A DNA stretch of 64,000 bases, taken from contig JADZGE010000046.1 in the NCBI GenBank assembly GCA_020854035.1, forward strand, positions 1 to 64,000, in the 5' to 3' direction. Position 1 is the first letter of the stretch; every line of letters begins with the position of its first letter. Below the pieces are notes generated by a model that was not told where the DNA came from, made no database searches, and worked only from the letters and a program-made list of their open reading frames with translations. The position numbers and the translations under genes are program-made. The stretch is from Burkholderiales bacterium (GTDB lineage Bacteria; Pseudomonadota; Gammaproteobacteria; Burkholderiales; SG8-41). Positions 35,723 to 43,744 of the stretch are shown here, in pieces.

Positions 35723-36724
35723 CTACAAGCGCGCGAGCTGCCTCAACTCCGCGTCGAGCGCGCCGGACACCTCGATGCCGTCCGCACGCGCGGCGGCCGC
35801 GGCCTGCTGCCGTCGCGCGCCCGGCAGGCGCACGCCCGGGTCGGAGCGCATCGCCGAGATCATCGCTTCGAGACGCCCGTGGTACGCGTCGGCGCCCGCG
35901 ACGGCGTCCGGATCGATCGCCATGATCGCGTGGCCGATCCGTGGTCTCCCGCCCGGCTCGAAGTACGAATCGTTCTCGAAGGAGAGCGCAGCGCCCGTCA
36001 GCACCGCGCAAAGCCCCTCCACCATCAGGGCGAGAGCCGTGCCCTTCACGCCGCCGATCGCCACGAGGCTGCCGGTCAACGCCGCTTTCGGATCGGTCGT
36101 GGGATTGCCGTCCCGGTCCACCGCCCAGCCGAGCGGTATCGCCCGTCCCTCCTTCGCGTAGAGCATGATCTTCCCGCGCACCACCTCGGTGAGCGACAGG
36201 TCAACCACGACGGGAGCCGCGCCGCGGCGCGGGAAAATCGCCGCGACGGGGTTGGTTCCAAAGAAGGCCTTGCTCCCTCCCCAGGCATTGATCGCCGCCG
36301 GCGAGTTGGTGAACGCGAGCCCCACCAGCCCGGCCGCCGCGAGCGGCTCGAGGTGGTAGGCCGCCGCGCCGAAATGATGACTGTTGGTGACGCCCGCGAA
36401 AGCGATACCGTAGCGCTTCGCGCGCTTCACCGCCTCCTTCGCGGCAAGAGCGGCGGCGGGAAACGCGAGCCCGCCGCGCGCATCGATGAGGCACGCGGCG
36501 GCTTTCTTCCTCACGAGAGCGGGCCTCGCGGTTCCGTCGGCGCGGCCTTCGCGCAGATGCTGGCAGTAGAGCGCGGTGCGCGAGAGCCCATGGCCCGACA
36601 GGCCTTCCATCTCCGCCGCGACGAGCGCCCGCGCGGTCATCCGCGCCATGACGGGCGAGGCTCCCGCCCTCTTCAGCGCGCGCGTGACGAGGCTTGCAAG
36701 CTTGTCGTGGGCAACGCGTGGCAT
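35723..36724 (-). CDS. Ldh-family oxidoreductase (malate/L-lactate/sulfolactate dehydrogenase type)
   Basis: 333 residues. This is the YlbC/ComC/Mdh type-2 fold, not the classic Rossmann Ldh: N-terminal SGHGLSRTALYCQHLREG, then GVTNSHHFGAAAYHLEPLA, with the catalytic histidine pair, and GLAFTNSPAAINAWGG. The C-terminal MVEGLCAVLTGA region follows. Members reduce 2-oxo acids with NAD(P)H (malate, lactate, ureidoglycolate, 3-sulfolactate). AGGAGAAAGG before the ATG fixes the start. Confidence 0.9.
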   Translation of the reverse strand: MPRVAHDKLASLVTRALKRAGASPVMARMTARALVAAEMEGLSGHGLSRTALYCQHLREGRADGTARPALVRKKAAACLIDARGGLAFPAAALAAKEAVKRAKRYGIAFAGVTNSHHFGAAAYHLEPLAAAGLVGLAFTNSPAAINAWGGSKAFFGTNPVAAIFPRRGAAPVVVDLSLTEVVRGKIMLYAKEGRAIPLGWAVDRDGNPTTDPKAALTGSLVAIGGVKGTALALMVEGLCAVLTGAALSFENDSYFEPGGRPRIGHAIMAIDPDAVAGADAYHGRLEAMISAMRSDPGVRLPGARRQQAAAAARADGIEVSGALDAELRQLARL

Positions 36725-36809
36725 CCTTTCTCCTTCCGTGGCGGTAACGACTCCCCCGGCCCGCCGCCGCGCGCGCCGGAGTCGCGCCTCGCGGGACGGG
36801 CAGCGAGCC

Positions 36810-38534
36810 TCAGGCCGGCGCGCTCTCCGCGAGCAGCGTCTCGCCCGGCTTCACGCGCGTGAACTGGACCGGCCGCGTGTCCATGCCGAAGCGCCCGCCG
36901 CGCCAGGTGACGCACGTGTAGCGCGAGTTGGGAAGATCGCGCGCGTCGGGGAAATCCGAGCGGAAGTGCGCGCCGCGCGAATCCTCCCGCGCCGCGGCGG
37001 CGAAGCGGATCGATTTCGAAACGAGGATGAGATTCTTGAGATTCAGCCAGTCGTGCCAGGTGAGGTTGAAGGCGGTGCCCGGGCCCGACGTGCCGGTCGC
37101 GTCGAGGCGCGCTTCGAGCTCATCGAGCGCTCCCTCCGCCCGCGCGAGGCCGGCGGCGTCGCGCACGATGCCGACGTCGTCCCACATCACGTCGTAGAGC
37201 CGCTCCCGGATCGCCTCGAGATCGCCGGCCGGTCGCGCAAGCGGCGCGCGCGCCGCCGCGATCCCCTCCTCGATCACCGCCTCGTCCGGCTCGTGAAAGT
37301 CCGCCCCCTGCGCGAGCCAGCGCGGGATCGTCTCGCCCGCGATGCCGCCGAAGACGGTCGAGTTGGCGACGCCGTTCCCGCCCAGCCGGTTCGCGCCGTG
37401 CACGCCGCCGGAATCCTCGCCCGCGACGAAGAGTCCCGCGAGTTCGCTCGTGCAGTCGGCCGCGAAGACGACGCCGCCCATCATGTAGTGCGCGGTCGGC
37501 ACGACCTCCACGAGTCCGCCGGCGAGATCGAAGCCGCAGTCGGCGCAGCGCTCGACCATGCCCTTGAATTCCTTCGCGACACGCGCCGGCCCGAGGTGCC
37601 CCATGCTGATGTAGACGCCGCCGTTGGGCGTGACACGCCCTTCCCGCATCTCGGCGTAGATCCCGCGGGAGACCACGTCGCGCGTCGCGCGCTCGCCCTT
37701 CGGGTCGTAGCGACCCATGAAGCGCTCGCGCGCGCCGTTGAGGAGATATCCTCCCGAGCCGCGCAAGCCTTCTTCCAGCACGGTGCCGGTCATGCGCGTG
37801 CCCGGCCCGGCGAGGAGCCCCGTGGGATGGAACTGGACCATCTCCATGTCGCGCAACGTGAGGCCCGCCCGGAGCGCCATCGCCATGCCGTCGCAGGTCT
37901 TGTCGCCGGAGGGCGTGTGGTACTTGTACATGGTCGGCCCGCCGCCGGTGGCGAGCAGCACCGCCCGCGCCTGCACGAACAGGAACTCCCCGGTGCGGAT
38001 ATCCACCATCAGCACGCCGGAAATCGATTCTCCGTCGCGCGAGCGGACGAGCTCCAGCGCCCGGTGCTCCTCCAGCCGTCCGATGCCGCGCGCCCACACC
38101 TGCTCGGCGAGCCGGTTGATGATCTCGATGCCGGTCAAATCGCCCTTGTGCACCGTGCGATCAAAGGTCTGGCCGGCGAACGCTTTCTGGTGGATGGTGC
38201 CGTCGGGGTTGCGGTCGAAGAAGCAGCCGAGCTCGTTCTCGAGCTCGTGGATCCTCTCGATCGCCACCGACACGAGCGTCCACGCGAGATCCTGGTCGGG
38301 GAGCCACTTGCCGCCCTCGATCGTGTCCATGAAATGGCGCTCGACCGAGTCCTCCTTGGCGAGCGCGACGTTGTAGCCGCCCTGCACCATGCGCGTGCAG
38401 CCGCACTTGCCGAGCAGCCCCTTCACCGCGACGGTGATGGAGAGCGCCGGATTCGCCTGGTGCGCGTGCAGCGCGGCGAAGAGCCCGGCGCCGCCGGAGC
38501 CGAGGACGAGGATGTCGGTCTTGAGTCTTCTCAT
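36810..38534 (-). CDS. Fumarate reductase/succinate dehydrogenase flavoprotein subunit
   Basis: 574 residues from ATG 38534. FAD-binding Rossmann segment DILVLGSGGAGLFAALHA (residues 7-24), the covalent-FAD region after CGCTRMVQGGYNVA, active-site MVQFHPTGLLAGPG, HGANRLGGNGVANS, and a C-terminal helical domain with LTWHDWLNLKNLILVSKS. It oxidises succinate or reduces fumarate. The iron-sulfur and two membrane subunits are encoded about 5 kb upstream on the same strand (43744-45292), with fumarase genes between. The first 18 codons are duplicated at 39205-39258. Confidence 0.9.
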   Translation of the reverse strand: MRRLKTDILVLGSGGAGLFAALHAHQANPALSITVAVKGLLGKCGCTRMVQGGYNVALAKEDSVERHFMDTIEGGKWLPDQDLAWTLVSVAIERIHELENELGCFFDRNPDGTIHQKAFAGQTFDRTVHKGDLTGIEIINRLAEQVWARGIGRLEEHRALELVRSRDGESISGVLMVDIRTGEFLFVQARAVLLATGGGPTMYKYHTPSGDKTCDGMAMALRAGLTLRDMEMVQFHPTGLLAGPGTRMTGTVLEEGLRGSGGYLLNGARERFMGRYDPKGERATRDVVSRGIYAEMREGRVTPNGGVYISMGHLGPARVAKEFKGMVERCADCGFDLAGGLVEVVPTAHYMMGGVVFAADCTSELAGLFVAGEDSGGVHGANRLGGNGVANSTVFGGIAGETIPRWLAQGADFHEPDEAVIEEGIAAARAPLARPAGDLEAIRERLYDVMWDDVGIVRDAAGLARAEGALDELEARLDATGTSGPGTAFNLTWHDWLNLKNLILVSKSIRFAAAAREDSRGAHFRSDFPDARDLPNSRYTCVTWRGGRFGMDTRPVQFTRVKPGETLLAESAPA

Positions 38535-38684
38535 TCGAAGCCGCCGATGAACGCCGATGCACGCCGATGGACAACAAGCTTCATCATCCTGCACCGGATC
38601 GCGCTAAATGGACGGCCCTTGACCACGGCTCGCATGCCATACAGAAAGTACTTCAAGCCGATTGCCTCGCACTCGGTAGTAAAC
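38485..38684. repeat. 200-bp direct repeat, copy A (contains family R2 units)
   Basis: Aligns end to end with 39209-39408 at a constant offset of 724 bases, with no net insertion or deletion; both ends are highly similar and the middle (about 38571-38620) is more diverged. It covers the 5' end of the flavoprotein gene, three 10-base GCCGATGnAC units at about 38539-38570, and the 3' end of the toxin gene. Confidence 0.85.
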
Positions 38685-38903
38685 CCAGTATCGGACGCGG
38701 TCGAGATGGAATCGTCGCACACCGGGTGAGCTTGCTTGTGTAACGCGGCCGCCGATGCCCGGCCGCACCAGCAGGAGGTTGAGGGCGGCTACGAGATCGA
38801 GCCGGACGGCGCCCGGCGCCGCTGGCCGGTTGAGCGCCCACCACTCAACGACTCGTTCAATCTTTCTCGCCGCGCGCCGCGAGACATGAAGCTCGAGCGG
38901 CAT
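38604..38903 (-). CDS. ParE/RelE-type toxin of a toxin-antitoxin pair
   Basis: 99 residues. The compact RelE/ParE fold is readable: helix with ARKIERVVEWWALNRP, GIGGRVTQASSPGVRRFHL, the strand pair RYWVYYRVRGNRLEVLSVW and a basic C-terminal HASRGQG. ParE members poison gyrase; RelE members cut mRNA on the ribosome; which applies here is not decidable. It starts two bases after the antitoxin stop. The 3' end lies inside direct-repeat copy A. Confidence 0.82.
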   Translation of the reverse strand: MPLELHVSRRAARKIERVVEWWALNRPAAPGAVRLDLVAALNLLLVRPGIGGRVTQASSPGVRRFHLDRVRYWVYYRVRGNRLEVLSVWHASRGQGPSI

Positions 38904-38905
38904 TT

Positions 38906-39127
38906 CTAGCCATGGCGACGTAGCCGCGCCAGGAACTCATCGCCCGGGATCGTATCTCCCCGATCGGCCTCGGCTATCCCCGCCTCCAACTCCGCGAGCT
39001 CTTCCGGAGAAAGCGAGGCATCATCGTCATGTTCCCGAGTGACCACAAAGACCTCGGTTCCGTCCATGAGCTCGGAATCCGCGACTTTAACGACCCCATT
39101 CACAACGGTGCCGGTGACTACTTTCAT
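38906..39127 (-). CDS. Antitoxin partner of the ParE/RelE-type toxin
   Basis: 73 residues. N-terminal segment KVVTGTVVNGVVKVADSEL with GTEVFVV resembles the AF2212-like small antitoxin fold rather than a ribbon-helix-helix. The acidic C-terminal half (SPEELAELEAGIAEADRGD, then GDEFLARLRRHG) is the sort of toxin-wrapping tail found in ParD/RelB-like partners. Gene order antitoxin-toxin with a two-base gap is classical. No strong ribosome-binding site; a TATTAT box lies a few bases before the ATG. Confidence 0.75.
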   Translation of the reverse strand: MKVVTGTVVNGVVKVADSELMDGTEVFVVTREHDDDASLSPEELAELEAGIAEADRGDTIPGDEFLARLRRHG

Positions 39128-39204
39128 GAAGGAATAATACTCCGGCTCAAGGCCGGGCGCACATATCTGCCCACGCCAAGCGCAGCGCTCGGAAGACGTG
39201 CAGG

Positions 39205-39258
39205 CAGGCCGGCGCCGCCGGAGCCGAGGATGAGGATGTCGGTCTTGAGTCTTCTCAT
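39205..39258 (-). pseudogene. Duplicate of the first 18 codons of the flavoprotein gene
   Basis: Reads MRRLKTDILILGSGGAGL, differing from the functional N-terminus at 38534 by one residue (Val to Ile). It then leaves the flavoprotein sequence. It is part of direct-repeat copy B and cannot make a working protein. Confidence 0.85.
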
Positions 39259-39408
39259 TCGTTGCCGCCGATGGACGCCGATGGACGCCGATGGCACTCT
39301 GGCATCGCGGTGCCACACGCAAGTGGCCCAAGTGGCGGGACCTTGGCCACGACTGGCATGCCAGGCGGAAAGTACCTCAAGCCGATTTCCTCGCAAGCGG
39401 TAGCAAAC
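39209..39408. repeat. 200-bp direct repeat, copy B (contains family R2 units)
   Basis: Partner of 38485-38684, offset 724. It holds the truncated flavoprotein start, three GCCGATGGAC units at 39262-39291 and the 3' end of a second toxin copy. Together the two copies bracket the antitoxin gene and most of the toxin gene. Confidence 0.85.
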
Positions 39409-39423
39409 ATGGCGTCTTGACGG
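39340..39423 (-). pseudogene. 3' remnant of a second copy of the toxin gene
   Basis: The minus strand reads CYRLRGNRLEVLSAWHAS then RGQGP, matching the toxin C-terminus (YRVRGNRLEVLSVWHASRGQGP) with two replacements. Upstream the similarity fades within about ten codons and no start is present. It indicates that a whole toxin gene once stood here. Confidence 0.75.
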
Positions 39424-39428
39424 TTCGC

Positions 39429-39470
39429 CCTGTTCTTATCCGCGTTTCTCTGCGTTTATCCGCGGCTCCA
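39429..39470. repeat. R1-like single arm after the fumarase beta gene
   Basis: TTATCCGCGTTTCTCTGCG followed by TTTATCCGCGGC, a short-period variant of the R1 arm, directly next to the stop of the fumarase beta subunit gene. No opposing arm is seen. Confidence 0.5.
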
Positions 39471-39471
39471 T

Positions 39472-40086
39472 TCAGCGGTTCTTGACGCCAAGCGCCGCCA
39501 GCACTTCCGCGCGCTTCGCGCGCGCCTGCGCGTTCACTTCCGTGTAGAGGCTCCCGCCGTGGCTGTCCATGGAGACGAGCAGCGGCCCGAAGCCCTTCAC
39601 CCGGAATTTCCACAACGACTCGGGATTGAGATCGTCGAGGTCCACTTCCTCGATCTGCTCGATCCAGGTCGTCTCCAGCGCCGCCGCGCCGCCGATGACC
39701 GCGAGGTAGACGCCGCCCATCTCCCGGAAAGCGGCCGCCGAGCCTTCGCGCAGCCCGCCCTTGCCGATAATGATGCGCGCCCCGTACTCGCTCATGAGCG
39801 GGCGCGTGAAGCGCTCCATGCGATCCGACGTGGTGGTGCCGATGCAGACCGGCTCGTAGCCCGTCGGGTGCGCCTTCGTCTCGCCCACCCAGCGCACGTT
39901 GGGCGCGGTGTGGATGAGCGCGTGCCCGCGCAGATCGAAGCGGGTCTTGCGCCCCCGGTCGAACATGTGGATCTGCGTCGCGTCGCGGATGCCGAAGAGC
40001 GTGCCGTTCAGCGACACGGTGTCGTTGACGCGGAGCCGCCGGACCTCGTCCTCGGTCACCGGCGTGTCGAAGTCGTAATGCGCCAT
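39472..40086 (-). CDS. Class I fumarate hydratase / L-tartrate dehydratase beta subunit
   Basis: 204 residues, the swivelling C-terminal domain of class I fumarases encoded as a separate gene (TtdB/FumB-beta type). Visible: LRVNDTVSLNGTLFGIRDA, GPTTSDRM-like IGTTTSDRMERF, IIIGKGG and GAAALETTWIEQIEEVDLDDL. With the alpha subunit encoded upstream it forms an oxygen-sensitive [4Fe-4S] hydro-lyase for fumarate/malate or tartrate. The two genes are 120 bp apart, separated by an R1 repeat. Confidence 0.9.
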   Translation of the reverse strand: MAHYDFDTPVTEDEVRRLRVNDTVSLNGTLFGIRDATQIHMFDRGRKTRFDLRGHALIHTAPNVRWVGETKAHPTGYEPVCIGTTTSDRMERFTRPLMSEYGARIIIGKGGLREGSAAAFREMGGVYLAVIGGAAALETTWIEQIEEVDLDDLNPESLWKFRVKGFGPLLVSMDSHGGSLYTEVNAQARAKRAEVLAALGVKNR

Positions 40087-40102
40087 GGCTCGCCGTCGCT
40101 CA

Positions 40103-40196
40103 GCCGCGGAGACACGGAGGCCGCAGAGAACGGCTATTGATCATCTCGAAACCGGATGACACTAGATTCCCTCCGCGGTCTCCGCGCCTCTGCGGC
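40103..40196. repeat. Family R1 inverted repeat (two arms)
   Basis: Arm 1 at 40103-40130 (GCCGCGGAGACACGGAG...) and arm 2 at 40171-40196, which read on the other strand is GCCGCAGAGGCGCGGAG.... They are separated by about 40 bases and fill most of the gap between the fumarase alpha and beta genes. Confidence 0.75.
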
Positions 40197-40206
40197 AATT
40201 TTCGAC

Positions 40207-41082
40207 TCAAAACCCGTAGGCGACACCCGCGGGCGTGAAGGTCGCCCGCGCGCGCCGCGCCGAGTGGCATTGCATGTTGACCGCCACCGGGTTCATGGTG
40301 ATGTGCGTCGCGGCGGTCTCCACGTGGACTTCGAACGAAGTCGAATCCCCGCCGAGCCCCTGCGCGCCGACGCCCAGCCTGTTCACGACGCGCGAGAGAT
40401 CCTCCTCCAGCTTCGCGCCCTCGGGATCCTCGCAGCGCGTGCCGAGCGCGCGCGTCGCCGCGACCTTGGAGAGGTGCACGCAGAGATCCGCCGTGCCGCC
40501 CACGCCCACGCCGACGATGGTGGGAGGGCAGGTCTTGCCGCCCGCATCCAGCACGCAATCGACGACGAAGGTCTTGATCGCATCCACGCCGTCGGCCGGA
40601 ACCGCCATCTTCAACCACGAGTTGTTCTCGGAGCCGCTCCCTTTCGGAATCATCTCGATCGAAAGCGTGTCCGGCGTCTCGATGAAATCGATGTTGATGA
40701 CCGGCACCGAGCGCCCGCTGGAGGTGTGCTGGTTCACCCGCGTCACCGGGTGCACGACGGAGGAGCGCAGCGGGTGCTCCTTCGTCGCGCGCTCGCAACC
40801 CTTCACGATGGCCTGCTTCAGGCGATGCCCGTCGACCTCGACGCCGGCGCCGATCGCGACGTTGTAGATCGGGATCCCCGTATCCTGGCAGAGGAGATTG
40901 TTCGTCTCCTCCGCGACCCGGATGTTGCGGATCATGGTGCCGAGCACCGCCTTGCCCGTGGCGTTCGTCTCCGCGCGGTCGAGGCGCTCGAAGCCCTGCT
41001 TCACGTCGGGGGGAAGCATCTTGAGCGCGCGGATGTAGAGCTCCTTCGCCGCTTCCTCGACTTGCCGGAGATCGACCTTCAT
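40207..41082 (-). CDS. Class I fumarate hydratase / L-tartrate dehydratase alpha subunit
   Basis: 291 residues, the [4Fe-4S]-binding part. Three conserved cysteines fit the cluster ligands of class I fumarases: Cys65 in LLCQDTGIP, Cys185 in GGKTCPPTIVG, and Cys272 in NMQCHSARRA. It partners the beta subunit encoded downstream. The position between frd/sdh subunits suggests a succinate-fumarate-malate segment; tartrate dehydratase activity is equally possible from sequence. Confidence 0.9.
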   Translation of the reverse strand: MKVDLRQVEEAAKELYIRALKMLPPDVKQGFERLDRAETNATGKAVLGTMIRNIRVAEETNNLLCQDTGIPIYNVAIGAGVEVDGHRLKQAIVKGCERATKEHPLRSSVVHPVTRVNQHTSSGRSVPVINIDFIETPDTLSIEMIPKGSGSENNSWLKMAVPADGVDAIKTFVVDCVLDAGGKTCPPTIVGVGVGGTADLCVHLSKVAATRALGTRCEDPEGAKLEEDLSRVVNRLGVGAQGLGGDSTSFEVHVETAATHITMNPVAVNMQCHSARRARATFTPAGVAYGF

Positions 41083-41113
41083 GGATGCGCCATTGCCGTC
41101 AGTGGCTGGAAGG

Positions 41114-41229
41114 AGTGACGATTACGGGTGACGAGATACGGGTGACGGATAGCGACAGGCACTTCGGGGCCGGGTCTGGCAGGTCACCCTCGCCTCGTCA
41201 CCCTCATTCGTCGCCTGCCTCTCGTCACG
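41114..41229. repeat. Family R3 tandem-inverted repeat
   Basis: Arm 1 (41114-41158) reads GTGACGATTACGG, GTGACGAGATACGG, GTGACGGATA; arm 2 (41181-41229) has four CGTCACC/CGTCGCC-type units on the opposite strand. It fills the gap between the fumarase alpha gene and the 3' end of the Bug receptor gene. Confidence 0.8.
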
Positions 41230-41231
41230 CC

Positions 41232-42203
41232 CTATTGAAGCTGCAGCTTGCGCTCGCGCACGACCCGCGCCCACCGCGCGGACTCCTCCTTCATCGCCCT
41301 CGCGAATTCCTCGGGCGAGTTCGCGGCCGGCGCCATGCCGAGCTCCGCGAACCGCTTCCTGACGTCGGAACCCTGCAGCACCTTGGCGACGTCTGCGTGC
41401 ACCCTGTCGATCACCGCCTTCGGCGTGCCCGCCGGGGCCACCAGTCCGAACCACCCGAGGTTGACGAACCCGGGTAGCGATTCCGCGACCGCGGGAACGT
41501 CGGGCAGTTGCGTGGAGCGTTCCCTGCTCGTCACGCCGAGGGCGCGGATGCGGCCATTCCTGATGAACCCGATGGAGGCGGAGAGATTCGGCGTGAGGAG
41601 CTGGATCTGCCCGCTCACGAGATCGATGAGCGCCGGGCCCTCGCCCTTGTAGGGAGCATGCACCGCGTCGATCTTCGCGGTGTAGAGGAAGTTCTCCGCG
41701 GCAAGGTGTGTCTGCGAGCCGAAGCCGGCCGACCCGAACGTGATCGCGCCGGGCCTGGCCCGGGCAAGCGCGATCAGCTCCTTCACGCCCCTCGTCGGGA
41801 GGCTCGGGTGCGCGGCGACGACCTGCGGGCCGCTCGCGAGGTTGGTGATGGCGAGGAAGTCCCTTTCCGCGACGAAACCCATCTTCCTGTAAATGTGCTG
41901 GTTCGCCGTCATCACCGAGCCCGAAGGCACGAACAGCGTGTAGCCGTCGGGCGGCGCCTTGGCGGCGAGCTCGGCGCCGATATTGCCGCTCGCGCCGGCC
42001 CGGTTGTCCACGAGGACGGTCTGCCCCCACAGCTCGTTCAGCCGCTGCGCGACGATGCGCGCGACGATGTCCGTCGCGCCTCCCGGCGCGAATGGCACGA
42101 TCAGGCGCACCGGCTTGGCGGGATAGGTCTGGGATTGCGCCGGCGCGCCCGCGAGAGCGACGGGCAGCGCTGCCGCGAGAATGATCGATCTCATGATGCG
42201 CAT
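41232..42203 (-). CDS. Tripartite tricarboxylate transporter receptor (Bug/TctC family)
   Basis: 323 residues from ATG 42203, with GAGGAGGAAAC directly before. The signal peptide is SIILAAALPVALAGAPAQSQ, then YPAKPVRLIVPFAPGGATDIVAR and the ligand loop VDNRAGASGNIGAE, the most canonical Bug receptor of the three here. It is a periplasmic carboxylate receptor without membrane partners nearby. Its place amid fumarase and succinate-dehydrogenase genes hints at a C4-dicarboxylate or related acid. Confidence 0.92.
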   Translation of the reverse strand: MRIMRSIILAAALPVALAGAPAQSQTYPAKPVRLIVPFAPGGATDIVARIVAQRLNELWGQTVLVDNRAGASGNIGAELAAKAPPDGYTLFVPSGSVMTANQHIYRKMGFVAERDFLAITNLASGPQVVAAHPSLPTRGVKELIALARARPGAITFGSAGFGSQTHLAAENFLYTAKIDAVHAPYKGEGPALIDLVSGQIQLLTPNLSASIGFIRNGRIRALGVTSRERSTQLPDVPAVAESLPGFVNLGWFGLVAPAGTPKAVIDRVHADVAKVLQGSDVRKRFAELGMAPAANSPEEFARAMKEESARWARVVRERKLQLQ

Positions 42204-42252
42204 GTTTCCTCCTCGTGGTGTCGCAAGGCGTCGTTCGGCTTTTCCGGCAAGT

Positions 42253-43629
42253 CTACAGTCCCAGCGCGTCGGCCGCGAGCCGGCGCAACTCGCGGTGGAG
42301 CCGCTCGCGCACCGGGCGGTAGCGCGGGCGCCGCACCACGTTCGTGATCTCGTACGGGTCACGTTCCAGGTCGTAGAGCTCGTCGAGCTCGCCGCCGGCG
42401 CCCCGGTTCACCCAGTGTATGTACTTGTGGCGATCGGTGCGCACCGCCTTGTAGGTCATGTTGACGAGCCACGGGTAGGCATTCTCGGCCCAGTACTCGA
42501 TCAGGAACGACTTGCGCCAGCCCGCGCGCCGCCCCGCCAGGAGCGGCGCGAGCGAGCGTCCCTGTATGTGCCGGCCGGGCCTGCCCCCCGCCAGCTCGAG
42601 CACCGTGGGCGCGATGTCCTGGCACAGCACGAGACCGTCCACGCGCGAGCCCGCCCTGACCCGCGGCGGGTAGCGTACGAGGAACGGCGCGCGGATGCCT
42701 TCCTCGTAGGCGAAGCGGCGCTCCGGGCCGATGCAGTGCTCGCCGAAAAAATACCCGTTGTCGCCGAGAAAGAGGATGAACGTGTCGTCGAGCTGGCCGG
42801 TGCGCTCGAGCGCCTCGAAGAGCATCCCCACGCCTTCGTCGACCGCGGCCATCATGGCGGCGCGGAGCCGGATCTCCTCCTGCTTGCCGGAATGAATCGC
42901 ATCGAGCATCTCGCGCGACTCGGGGCGCTTTCTCAACTCGATCGCCTCGGCCCATGCCGGTTTCTGCTTCGCCACCACCGCCGGCGGCAGCATGTTCGGC
43001 TTCTTCGGGAAGACGCACCCCCTGTAGAGGGCCTTGTGGCGCTCCGCCGTGACGTAGCCGTCCATCCGGAACGTGCCGTCGGCAGCCTGCTCCGCGTCGG
43101 GGTGGACCGCCTTGTGCGCGAACCACAGCGACCACGGTCTTGCGTGCCTGCGCTTGACGAAATCGACCGCCATCGCGTTCATGATGTCGGTGATGTAGCC
43201 CTTGCGTTGCACGTAGGTGCCGTGCTCGTTCAGCACCGGATCGTTCAACCGCCCGTGCCCGTCGTAGGCGACCCAGTATTCGTAACCGGGACGCGGCTTC
43301 CCGCTGTTGCCCATGTGCCACTTGCCGAGGTGGGCGGTCTCGTAGCCAAGGCGCTTCAACTCGAGGTGATAGTTCGGCAGCCGGTAACTCGCGGCATCGC
43401 GCGCCACGTTGTCGATGATGCCGTGGCGGCACGCGTACTGGCCCGTCAGCATCGAGGCGCGGTTCGGCGAGCAGATCGGGGTCGTGTGGAACGCCCGCTC
43501 GAAGAGCGCGCCCTCGCGCGCGATGCGATCGATGTGCGGGGTCTTCATGTACGGATGCCCGCCGGCGCCGAACTCGTCGAAGCGCAGATCGTCGACCAGG
43601 ATCACGAGGAAGTTGGGTCGTTTCTTCAT
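42253..43629 (-). CDS. Sulfatase (type I, formylglycine-dependent)
   Basis: 458 residues, no signal peptide. Metal-binding Asp13-Asp14 in ILVDDLRFD and the modification motif C-x-P-x-R as Cys53-Ser-Pro-Asn-Arg57 in TPICSPNRASML, so a formylglycine would form at Cys53. Later segments GKWHMGN and LFLGDNGYFFGEH carry the other metal and sulfate ligands. It should hydrolyse a sulfate ester or related substrate in the cytosol. A formylglycine-generating enzyme gene is not in the window. Confidence 0.92.
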   Translation of the reverse strand: MKKRPNFLVILVDDLRFDEFGAGGHPYMKTPHIDRIAREGALFERAFHTTPICSPNRASMLTGQYACRHGIIDNVARDAASYRLPNYHLELKRLGYETAHLGKWHMGNSGKPRPGYEYWVAYDGHGRLNDPVLNEHGTYVQRKGYITDIMNAMAVDFVKRRHARPWSLWFAHKAVHPDAEQAADGTFRMDGYVTAERHKALYRGCVFPKKPNMLPPAVVAKQKPAWAEAIELRKRPESREMLDAIHSGKQEEIRLRAAMMAAVDEGVGMLFEALERTGQLDDTFILFLGDNGYFFGEHCIGPERRFAYEEGIRAPFLVRYPPRVRAGSRVDGLVLCQDIAPTVLELAGGRPGRHIQGRSLAPLLAGRRAGWRKSFLIEYWAENAYPWLVNMTYKAVRTDRHKYIHWVNRGAGGELDELYDLERDPYEITNVVRRPRYRPVRERLHRELRRLAADALGL

Positions 43630-43651
43630 GTCGGTCGTCTTCCCGGAAATT

Positions 43652-43744
43652 GGCCGCAGAGGCGCAGAGACCGCGGAGAAACCCGGTCAACAATCGAAGC
43701 GTACTCCTGACCGCCCTTCTCCGCGCTCTCTGCGTCTCCGTGGC
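43652..43744. repeat. Family R1 inverted repeat (two arms)
   Basis: Arm 1 (43652-43683) GGCCGCAGAGGCGCAGAG then ACCGCGGAGAA; arm 2 (43718-43744) is its near complement on the other strand. It sits between the membrane subunit gene and the sulfatase gene, and the last bases of arm 2 touch the stop codon of the membrane-subunit gene. Confidence 0.78.
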
